Origin: Schoenoplectus triqueter
Lineage: Eukaryota; Streptophyta; Magnoliopsida; Poales; Cyperaceae
Direction of reading: 5' to 3'
Length of the DNA: 64,000 nucleotides
NCBI GenBank assembly: GCA_964058805.1
Contig: CAXKVV010002171.1
Span: forward strand, 1 to 64,000
A program made the translations under genes and the position numbers. Below the pieces are notes generated by a model. The model made no database searches, was not told the DNA's origin, and was given only the letters and a program-made list of their open reading frames with translations. This document shows, one piece after another, positions 53,201-63,519 of the stretch. Within the stretch, counting starts at the first letter, position 1, and each line of letters starts with the position of its first letter.

Positions 53201-53545
53201 ATTTTGCACAAAACATCAATACGATGCATTTAAAAAGGTTGTTTAAACAAGTTGTTTGAGTTTTTTTATAATTTTCTGCCGCATAATTACAGTTAATTTC
53301 TTATAAATTAATATAATTACTCCTAAGAATGCCTATTATAAGATCTTCCAATTAAAACTTTTACATGAATATTCTACGACACTAATTTTGCACAAAACAT
53401 ACGTAAGATGCATTAAAAACATCTATTTAAACAAGGTATTTGAGTTTTTTTTTAATTTTTGGCAGCATAACTACACATAATTTTTTTATAAATTAATATA
53501 ATTACTTCTATATATGCCTATTATAATATTTTTTAATTAAAACTT
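50279..53545 (+). repeat. 3.27-kb second-order unit, copy 2
   Basis: HOR lengths are 1,083, 1,084 and 1,100 bp, total 3,267 bp, with the same subtype markers in the same order as copy 1. Private changes include tatttatatc near 50,960, gaatgttgtacg near 51,003, gctcctgaac near 51,998 and atctatttaaac near 53,421. These show that the copies have begun to diverge independently. Confidence 0.88.
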
Positions 53546-56500
53546 CGATATGAATATTCTACAACACTAATTTTGCACAAAACATAAGTCGAATGCATTA
53601 AAAACTGATGTTTAAACAAGTTGTTTGTGTTTTTCAACGTTTTTGGCCGCATAAGTACACATAGTTTCATGCAAATTAAAACAATCACTCCTAATTATGT
53701 CTATTATAAGATTGTTCAATTAACATTGCGATATGAATATCCAATGACACTAATTTTTCATAAAACATAGTAAGATATATTAGAAATTTCTGTTTAGACA
53801 AGTTTAAGATTTTTAATATTTTTTGACTCATAACTGCAAATAATTTCTTGAAAATTAATATAATTACTCCTAATTATATCTATTAGAAGATTATCTAATT
53901 AACACTTCGATATGAACATTGTACGACACGATTTTTGCAAAAAACATAAATAAGATGCATTAAAAACAGTTGTTTTAACAAATTGTTTAATTTTTTTACA
54001 ATTTTGGACCGCATAATTACAAATAATTTCATATAAATCAATATAATTACTCCTAAGAATGCCTATTATAAGATTGTTTAATTAGTACTGCGATATGAAT
54101 ATCCAACGATACTAATTTTTCATAAAACATAAGTAAGATATAATAGAAACTGCTGTTTACACAAGTTGTTTAAGATAATTGCTCCTAAACTACACATAAT
54201 TTCATAAAAATTAATATAATTGCTCCTAATTATATCTATTGGAAGGTTATCCAATTAACACTTCGTTATGAACGTTGTACGACACAAATTTTGCACAAAA
54301 CATCAATACGATGCATTTAAAAAGGTTGTTGAAACAAGTTGTTTGAGTTTTTTATAATTTTCTGCCGCATAATTAAAGTTAATTTCTTATAAATTAATAT
54401 AATTACTCCTAAGAATGCCTATTATAAGATCTTCCAATTAAAACTTTGACATGAATATTCTACGACACTAATTTTGCACAAAACATAAGTAGAGGCTTTA
54501 AAAACATCTGTTTAAACAAAGTATTTGAGTTTTTTTAAATTTTTGACAGCATATCTACACATAATTTTTTATAAATTAATATAATTACTTCTATATATGC
54601 CTATTATAATATTTTCTAATTAAAACTTCGATATGAATATTCTACAACACTAATTTTGCACAAAATATAAGTCGAATGCATTAAAAACTGATGTTTTAAA
54701 CAAGTTGTTTGTGTTTTTCAAAGTTTTTGGCCGCATAAGTACACATAGTTTCATGCAAATTAAAACAATCACTACTAATTATGTCTATTATAAGATTGTT
54801 CAATTAACATTGCGATATGAATATCCAATGACACTAATTTTTCATAAAACATAGTAAGATATATTAGAAATTGCTGTTTAGACAAGTTTAAGATTTTTAA
54901 CATTTTTTGACTCATGACTGCACATAATTTCATGAAAATTAATATAATTACTCCTAATTATATCTATTAGAAGATTATCTAATTAACACTTCGATATGAA
55001 CATTGTACGACACGATTTTCGCAAAAAACATAAATAAGATGCATTAAAAACAGTTGTTTAAACAAATTGTTTAATTTTTTTACAATTTTGGGCCGCATAA
55101 TTACAAATAATTTCATATAAATCAATATAATTACTCCTAAGAATGCCTATTATAAGATTGTTTAATTAGTACTGCGATATGAATATCCAACGATACTAAT
55201 TTTTCATAAAACATAAGTAAGATATAATAGAAACTGTTGTTTACACAAGTTGTTTAAGATAATTGCTCCTAAACTACACATAATTTCATAAAAATTAATA
55301 TAATTGCTCCTAATTATATCTATTGGAAGGTTATCCAATTAACACTTCGTTATGAACATTGTACGACACAAATTTTGCACAAAACATCAATACGATGCAT
55401 TTAAAAAGGTTGTTTAAACAAGTTGTTTGAGTTTTTTATAATTTTCTGCATCATAATTACAGTTAATTTCTTAGAAATTAATATAATTACTCCTAAGAAT
55501 GCCTATTATAAGATCTTCCAATTAAAACTTTGACATGAATATTCTACGACACTAATTTTGCACAAAACATAAGTAGAGGCTTTAAAAACATCTGTTTAAA
55601 CAAGGTATTTGAGTTTTTTTTAATTTTTGATAGCATATCTACACATAATTTTTTATAAATTAATATAATTACTTCTATATATGCCTATTATAATATTTTC
55701 TAATTAAAACTTCGATATGAATATTCTACAACACTAATTTTGCACAAAACATAAGTCGAATGCATTAAAAACTGATGTTTAAACAAGTTGTTTGTGTTTT
55801 TCAAAGTTTTTGGCCGCATAAGTACTCATAGTTTCATGCAAATTAAAACAATCACTCCTAATTATGTCTATTATAAGATTGTTCAATTAACATTGCGATA
55901 TGAATATCCAATGACACTAATTTTTCATAAAACATAGTAAGATATATTAGAAATTGCTGTTTAGACAAGTTTAAGATTTTTAACATTTTTTGACTCATAA
56001 CTGCACATAATTTCATGAAAATTAATATAATTACTCCTAATTATATCTATTAGAAGATTATCTAATTAACACTTCGATATGAACATTGTACGACACGATT
56101 TTTGCAAAAAAAACATAAATAAGATGCATTAAAAACAGTTGTTTAAACAAATTGTTTAATTTTTTTTTACAATTTTGGGCCGCATAATTACACATAATTT
56201 CATATAAATCAATATAATTACTCCTAAGAATGCCTATTATAAGATTGTTTAATTAGTAATGCGATATGAATATCCAACGATACTAATTTTTCATAAAACA
56301 TAAGTAAGATATATTAGAAACTGCTGTTTAAACAAGTTGTTTAAGATTTTTAACATCTTTTGACTCATAAACTACACATAATTTCATAAATATTAATATA
56401 ATTGCTCCTAATTATACCTATTGGAAGGTTATCCAATTAACACTTCGTTATGAACATTGTACGACACAAATTTTGCACAAAACATCAATACGATGCATTT

Positions 56501-56814
56501 AAAAAGGTTGTTTAAACAAGTTGTTTGAGTTTTTTTATAATTTTCTGCCGCATAATTACAGTTAATTTCTTATAAATTAATATAATTACTCCTAAGAATG
56601 CCTATTATAAGATCTTCCAATTAAAACTTTTACATGAATATTCTACGACACTAATTTTGCACAAAACATACGTAAGATGCATTAAAAACATCTGTTTAAA
56701 CAAGGTATTTGAGTTTTTTTTTAATTTTTGGCAGCATAACTACACATAATTTTTTTATAAATTAATATAATTACTTCTATATATGCCTATTATAATATTT
56801 TTTAATTAAAACTT
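53546..56814 (+). repeat. 3.27-kb second-order unit, copy 3
   Basis: HOR lengths are 1,083, 1,084 and 1,102 bp, total 3,269 bp. It shares states with copy 4 that copies 1 and 2 lack: aaacaaagtatttg (near 54,515), cactactaat (54,771), agtactcatag (55,821) and an enlarged A run in ttgcaaaaaaaacat (near 56,103). Copies 3 and 4 are thus the youngest pair. Confidence 0.88.
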
Positions 56815-59800
56815 CGATATGAATATTCTACAACACTAATTTTGCACAAAACATAAGTCGAATGCATTAAAAACTGATGTTTAAACAAGTTGTTTGTGTT
56901 TTTCAACGTTTTTGGCCGCATAAGTACACATAGTTTCATGCAAATTAAAACAATCACTCCTAATTATGTCTTTTATAAGATTGTTCAATTAACATTGCGA
57001 TATGAATATCCAATGACACTAATTTTTCATAAAACATAGTAAGATATATTAGAAATTTCTGTTTAGACAAGTTTAAGATTTTTAATATTTTTTGACTCAT
57101 AACTGCAAATAATTTCTTGAAAATTAATATAATTACTCCTAATTATATCTATTAGAAGATTATCTAATTAACACTTCGATATGAACATTGTACGACACGA
57201 TTTTTGCAAAAAACATAAATAAGATGCATTAAAAACAGTTGTTTTAACAAATTGTTTAATTTTTTTACAATTTTGGACCGCATAATTACAAATAATTTCA
57301 TATAAATCAATATAATTACTCCTAAGAATGCCTATTATAAGATTGTTTAATTAGTACTGCGATATGAATATCCAACGATACTAATTTTTCATAAAACATA
57401 AGTAAGATATAATAGAAACTGCTGTTTACACAAGTTGTTTAAGATAATTGCTCCTAAACTACACATAATTTCATAAAAATTAATATAATTGCTCCTAATT
57501 ATATCTATTGGAAGGTTATCCAATTAACACTTCGTTATGAACGTTGTACGACACAAATTTTGCACAAAACATCAATACGATGCATTTAAAAAGGTTGTTG
57601 AAACAAGTTGTTTGAGTTTTTTATAATTTTCTGCCGCATAATTAAAGTTAATTTCTTATAAATTAATATAATTACTCCTAAGAATGCCTATTATAAGATC
57701 TTCCAATTAAAACTTTGACATGAATATTCTACGACACTAATTTTGCACAAAACATAAGTAGAGGCTTTAAAAACATCTGTTTAAACAAAGTATTTGAGTT
57801 TTTTTAAATTTTTGACAGCATATCTACACATAATTTTTTATAAATTAATATAATTACTTCTATATATGCCTATTATAATATTTTCTAATTAAAACTTCGA
57901 TATGAATATTCTACAACACTAATTTTGCACAAAATATAAGTCGAATGCATTAAAAACTGATGTTTTAAACAAGTTGTTTGTGTTTTTCAAAGTTTTTGGC
58001 CGCATAAGTACACATAGTTTCATGCAAATTAAAACAATCACTACTAATTATGTCTATTATAAGATTGTTCAATTAACATTGCGATATGAATATCCAATGA
58101 CACTAATTTTTCATAAAACATAGTAAGATATATTAGAAATTGCTGTTTAGACAAGTTTAAGATTTTTAACATTTTTTGACTCATGACTGCACATAATTTC
58201 ATGAAAATTAATATAATTACTCCTAATTATATCTATTAGAAGATTATCTAATTAACACTTCGATATGAACATTGTACGACACGATTTTCGCAAAAAACAT
58301 AAATAAGATGCATTAAAAACAGTTGTTTAAACAAATTGTTTAATTTTTTTACAATTTTGGGCCGCATAATTACAAATAATTTCATATAAATCAATATAAT
58401 TACTCCTAAGAATGCCTATTATAAGATTGTTTAATTAGTACTGCGATATGAATATCCAACGATACTAATTTTTCATAAAACATAAGTAAGATATAATAGA
58501 AACTGTTGTTTACACAAGTTGTTTAAGATAATTGCTCCTAAACTACACATAATTTCATAAAAATTAATATAATTGCTCCTAATTATATCTATTGGAAGGT
58601 TATCCAATTAACACTTCGTTATGAACATTGTACGACACAAATTTTGCACAAAACATCAATACGATGCATTTAAAAAGGTTGTTTAAACAAGTTGTTTGAG
58701 TTTTTTATAATTTTCTGCATCATAATTACAGTTAATTTCTTAGAAATTAATATAATTACTCCTAAGAATGCCTATTATAAGATCTTCCAATTAAAACTTT
58801 GACATGAATATTCTACGACACTAATTTTGCACAAAACATAAGTAGAGGCTTTAAAAACATCTGTTTAAACAAGGTATTTGAGTTTTTTTAAATTTTTGAT
58901 AGCATATCTACACATAATTTTTTATAAATTAATATAATTACTTCTATATATGCCTATTATAATATTTTCTAATTAAAACTTCGATATGAATATTCTACAA
59001 CACTAATTTTGCACAAAACATAAGTCGAATGCATTAAAAACTGATGTTTAAACAAGTTGTTTGTGTTTTTCAAAGTTTTTGGCCGCATAAGTACTCATAG
59101 TTTCATGCAAATTAAAACAATCACTCCTAATTATGTCTATTATAAGATTGTTCAATTAACATTGCGATATGAATATCCAATGACACTAATTTTTCATAAA
59201 ACATAGTAAGATATATTAGAAATTGCTGTTTAGACAAGTTTAAGATTTTTAACATTTTTTGACTCATAACTGCACATAATTTCATGAAAATTAATATAAT
59301 TACTCCTAATTATATCTATTAGAAGATTATCTAATTAACACTTCGATATGAACATTGTACGACACGATTTTTGCAAAAAAAACATAAATAAGATGCATTA
59401 AAAACAGTTGTTTAAACAAATTGTTTAATTTTTTTTTACAATTTTGGGCCGCATAATTACACATAATTTCATATAAATCAATATAATTACTCCTAAGAAT
59501 GCCTATTATAAGATTGTTTAATTAGTAATGCGATATGAATATCCAACGATACTAATTTTTCATAAAACATAAGTAAGATATATTAGAAACTGCTGTTTAA
59601 ACAAGTTGTTTAAGATTTTTAACATCTTTTGACTCATAAACTACACATAATTTCATAAATATTAATATAATTGCTCCTAATTATACCTATTGGAAGGTTA
59701 TCCAATTAACACTTCGTTATGAACATTGTACGACACAAATTTTGCACAAAACATCAATACGATGCATTTAAAAAGGTTGTTTAAACAAGTTGTTTGAGTT

Positions 59801-60083
59801 TTTTTATAATTTTCTGCCGCATAATTACAGTTAATTTCTTATAAATTAATATAATTACTCCTAAGAATGCCTATTATAAGATCTTCCAATTAAAACTTTT
59901 ACATGAATATTCTACGACACTAATTTTGCACAAAACATACGTAAGATGCATTAAAAACATCTGTTTAAACAAGGTATTTGAGTTTTTTTTTAATTTTTGG
60001 CAGCATAACTACACATAATTTTTTTATAAATTAATATAATTACTTCTATATATGCCTATTATAATATTTTTTAATTAAAACTT
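56815..60083 (+). repeat. 3.27-kb second-order unit, copy 4
   Basis: HOR lengths are 1,083, 1,084 and 1,102 bp, matching copy 3 base for base at a shift of 3,269 wherever I compared them. A further marker, tgtcttttataag, appears at about 56,968 and again at about 60,237 but not at the equivalent place in copy 3 (53,699). The last duplicated block therefore probably began between about 53.7 and 54.5 kb, offset from the phase used here. Confidence 0.88.
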
Positions 60084-61169
60084 CGATATGAATATTCTAC
60101 AACACTAATTTTGCACAAAACATAAGTCGAATGCATTAAAAACTGATGTTTAAACAAGTTGTTTGTGTTTTTCAACGTTTTTGGCCGCATAAGTACACAT
60201 AGTTTCATGCAAATTAAAACAATCACTCCTAATTATGTCTTTTATAAGATTGTTCAATTAACATTGCGATATGAATATCCAATGACACTAATTTTTCATA
60301 AAACATAGTAAGATATATTAGAAATTTCTGTTTAGACAAGTTTAAGATTTTTAATATTTTTTGACTCATAACTGCAAATAATTTCTTGAAAATTAATATA
60401 ATTACTCCTAATTATATCTATTAGAAGATTATCTAATTAACACTTCGATATGAACATTGTACGACACGATTTTTGCAAAAAACATAAATAAGATGCATTA
60501 AAAACAGTTGTTTTAACAAATTGTTTAATTTTTTTACAATTTTGGACCGCATAATTACAAATAATTTCATATAAATCAATATAATTACTCCTAAGAATGC
60601 CTATTATAAGATTGTTTAATTAGTACTGCGATATGAATATCCAACGATACTAATTTTTCATAAAACATAAGTAAGATATAATAGAAACTGCTGTTTACAC
60701 AAGTTGTTTAAGATAATTGCTCCTAAACTACACATAATTTCATAAAAATTAATATAATTGCTCCTAATTATATCTATTGGAAGGTTATCCAATTAACACT
60801 TCGTTATGAACGTTGTACGACACAAATTTTGCACAAAACATCAATACGATGCATTTAAAAAGGTTGTTTAAACAAGTTGTTTGAGTTTTTTTATAATATT
60901 CTGCCGCATAATTACAGTTAATTTCTTATAAATTAATATAATTACTCCTAAGAATGCCTATTATAAGATCTTCCAATTAAAACTTTTACATGAATATTCT
61001 ACGACACTAATTTTGCACAAAACATACGTAAGATGCATTAAAAACATCTGTTTAAACAAGGTATTTGAGTTTTTTTTTAATTTTTGGCAGCATAACTACA
61101 CATAATTTTTTATAAATTAATATAATTACTTCTAAATATGCCTATTATAATATTTTCTAATTAAAACTT
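60084..61169 (+). repeat. Chimeric HOR unit (subtype 1 into subtype 3)
   Basis: This 1,086-bp unit starts as subtype 1 (caacgtttttggccgc, tttcttgaaaatt, the short D monomer, gaacgttgtacg at about 60,808). Within E it changes to the subtype 3 state (ggttgtttaaac rather than ggttgttgaaac near 60,862, a longer T run, then F with cttttacatg and acatacgtaag). The switch lies between about 60,820 and 60,866. It marks the right-hand end of the 3.27-kb amplification. Confidence 0.82.
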
Positions 61170-62811
61170 CGATATGAATATTCTACAACACTAATTTTGC
61201 ACAAAACATAAGTCGAATGCATTAAAAACTGATGTTTAAACAAGTTGTTTGTGTTTTTCAACGTTTTTGGCCGCATAAGTACACATAGTTTCATGCAAAT
61301 TAAAACAATCACTCCTAATTATGTCTATTATAAGATTGTTCAATTAACATTGCGATATGAATATCCAATGACACTAATTTTTCATAAAACATAGTAAGAT
61401 ATATTAGAAATTGCTGTTTAGATAAGTTTAAGATTTTTAACATTTTTTGACTCATAACTGCACATAATTTCATGAAAATTAATATAATTACTCCTAATTA
61501 TATCTATTAGAGGATTATCTAATTAACACTTCGATATGAACATTGTACGACACGATTTTTGCAAAAAACATAAATAAGATGCATTAAAAACAGTTGTTTA
61601 AACAAATTGTTTAATTTTTTTACAATTTGGGGCCGCATAATTACAAATAACTTCATATAAATCAATATAATTACTCCTAAGAATGCCTATTATAAGATTG
61701 TTTAATTAGTACTGCGATATGAATATCCAACGATACTAATTTTTCATAAAACATAAGTAAGATATAATAGAAACTGCTGTTTAAATAAGTTGTTTAAGAT
61801 TTTTAAGATCTTTTGACTCATAAACTACACATAATTTCATAAAAATTAATATAATTGCTCCTAATTGTACCTATTGGAAGGTTATCCAATTAACACTTCG
61901 TTATGAACATTGTACGACACAAATTTTGCACAAAACATCAATACGATGCATTTAAAAAAGTTGTTTAAACAAGTTGTTTGAGTTTTTTATAATTTTCTGC
62001 CGCATAATTACAATTAATTTCTTATAAATTAATATAATTACTCCTAAGAATGCCTATTATAAGATCTTCCAATTAAAACTTTGACATGAACATTCTACGA
62101 CGCTAATTTTGCATAAAACATAAGTAAGATGCATTAAAAACATCTTTTTAAACAAGGTATTTGAGTTTTTTTTTTTAATTTTTGGCAGCATAACTACACA
62201 TAATTTTCTGTAAATTAATATAATTACTTCTAAATATGCCTATTATAATATTTTCTAATTAAAACTTCGATATGAATATTCTACAACACTAATTTTGCAC
62301 AAAACATTAGTCAAATGCATTAAAAACTGATGTTTAAACAAGTTGTTTGTGTTTTTCAAAATTTTTGGCCGCATAAGTACACATAGTTTCATGCAAATTA
62401 AAACAATCACTCCTAATTATGTCTATTATAAGATTGTTCAATTAACATTGCGATATGAATATCCAATGACACTAATTTTTCATAAAACATAGTAAGATAT
62501 ATTATAAATTGCTGTTTAGACAAGTTTAAGATTTTTAACATTTTTTGACTCATAACTGCACATAATTTCATGAAAATTAATATAATTACTCCTAATTATA
62601 TCTATTAAAAGATTATCTAATTAACACTTCGATATGAACATTGTACGACATGATTTTTGCACAAAACATAAATAAGATGCATTAATACAGTTGTTTAAAC
62701 AAATTATTTAATTTTTTTACAATTTTGGGCCGCATAATTACACATAATTTCATATAAATCAATATAATTGCTCCTAAGAATGCCTATTGTAAAGTTCTTT
62801 AATTAAAACTT
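61170..62811 (+). repeat. AT satellite, last regular HOR and a partial unit
   Basis: One full A-F unit (61,170-62,267, 1,098 bp) is followed by A, B and C monomers at 62,268, 62,451 and 62,630. Substitutions rise steadily: for example gaggattatc near 61,512, tacaatttgggg near 61,625, cattagtcaaatg near 62,305 and attaatacag near 62,683. The A-F order is lost after C. Confidence 0.8.
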
Positions 62812-63519
62812 CGATATGAATATTATGCGACACTAATTTTGAACAAAAAATAAGTAGATACATTAAAAATAGCTTTTAAACAAGTTATTTGAATTTTTCA
62901 AAATTTTTGGGGTCATAACTACACGTAATTTATAATAAACTAATATAATTACAACTAAATATGCTTATTGTAAGATTTTCTAATTAAAAGTTCAGTATGA
63001 ATATTTTACGACACTAATTTTGCACATAACATAAGTAAGATGCATTAAAAACTGTTGTTTAAACAAATTGTTTGATCTTTCCAAATTTTTTGGCCGCATA
63101 ACTGCACATAATTTTGTATAAATTAATATATTTACGCCAAATTACGTCTTCTATAAGATTTTTTTAATTAACACTCTGATATGAATATTCTACGATTCTA
63201 ATTTTTCACAAAACATAAGTAAGATGCATTAGCAACTGCTATTTAAAAAAGTTATTTGAGTTTTCAACATTTTTTCCCACATAACTACACATAATTTTGT
63301 AGAAATTAATATAACTACTCCCAATTACGCCTATTATAAAATTATCCAATTAAAACTTCAATATTAATATTCTATAACGCTAATATTGCACAAAACATAA
63401 GTAAGATACGTTAAAAACTGCTGTTTAAACAAGTTCTTTGGCTTTATGAAAAATTTTGGACACATAACTACACATAATATGGTGCAAATTAATATAACTA
63501 CTCCCAATTATGTCAATTG
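62812..63519 (+). repeat. Degenerate monomeric edge of the AT satellite
   Basis: Four monomers start at about 62,812, 62,993, 63,177 and 63,359, with spacings of 181-184 bp. They are clearly related to the array (cgatatgaatatt, cactaatttt, gcacataacataag blocks) but match none of the six HOR types closely, and each differs from its neighbours. This is the pattern expected at an array edge that homogenisation does not reach. The tract is cut at 63,519 by the LTR insertion, so the true edge may lie beyond the window. Confidence 0.85.

Larger units (their letters stand above)
40760..63519 (+). repeat. AT-rich ~181-bp satellite array with six-monomer HOR
   Basis: About 125 head-to-tail monomers of 173-184 bp, all in one orientation. 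Recurring blocks are cgatatgaatattctac, gacactaattttgcacaaaa, a gtttaaac palindrome, gccgcataattacacataa, and aattaatataattactcc. Monomers fall into six ordered types, here A to F: A has cttcgatatg plus attctacaacac; B has attgcgatatg plus atccaatgacac; C has cttcgatatgaac plus gacacgattttt; D has gcgatatg plus atccaacgatac; E has cttcgttatgaac; F has ctttgacatg or cttttacatg. The A-F set repeats every ~1,083-1,102 bp. Monomer size near one nucleosome repeat and the HOR layout are typical of centromeric satellites, but no centromere function is shown by sequence. No gene is present. Confidence 0.96.

Noticed and set aside
40760..63519. Possible RNA genes, telomere repeats or rDNA spacer
   Set aside because: I looked for tRNA-like cloverleaf blocks, TTTAGGG-type runs and recognisable rRNA stretches on both strands and saw none. 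The array is fully explained by ~181-bp monomers.
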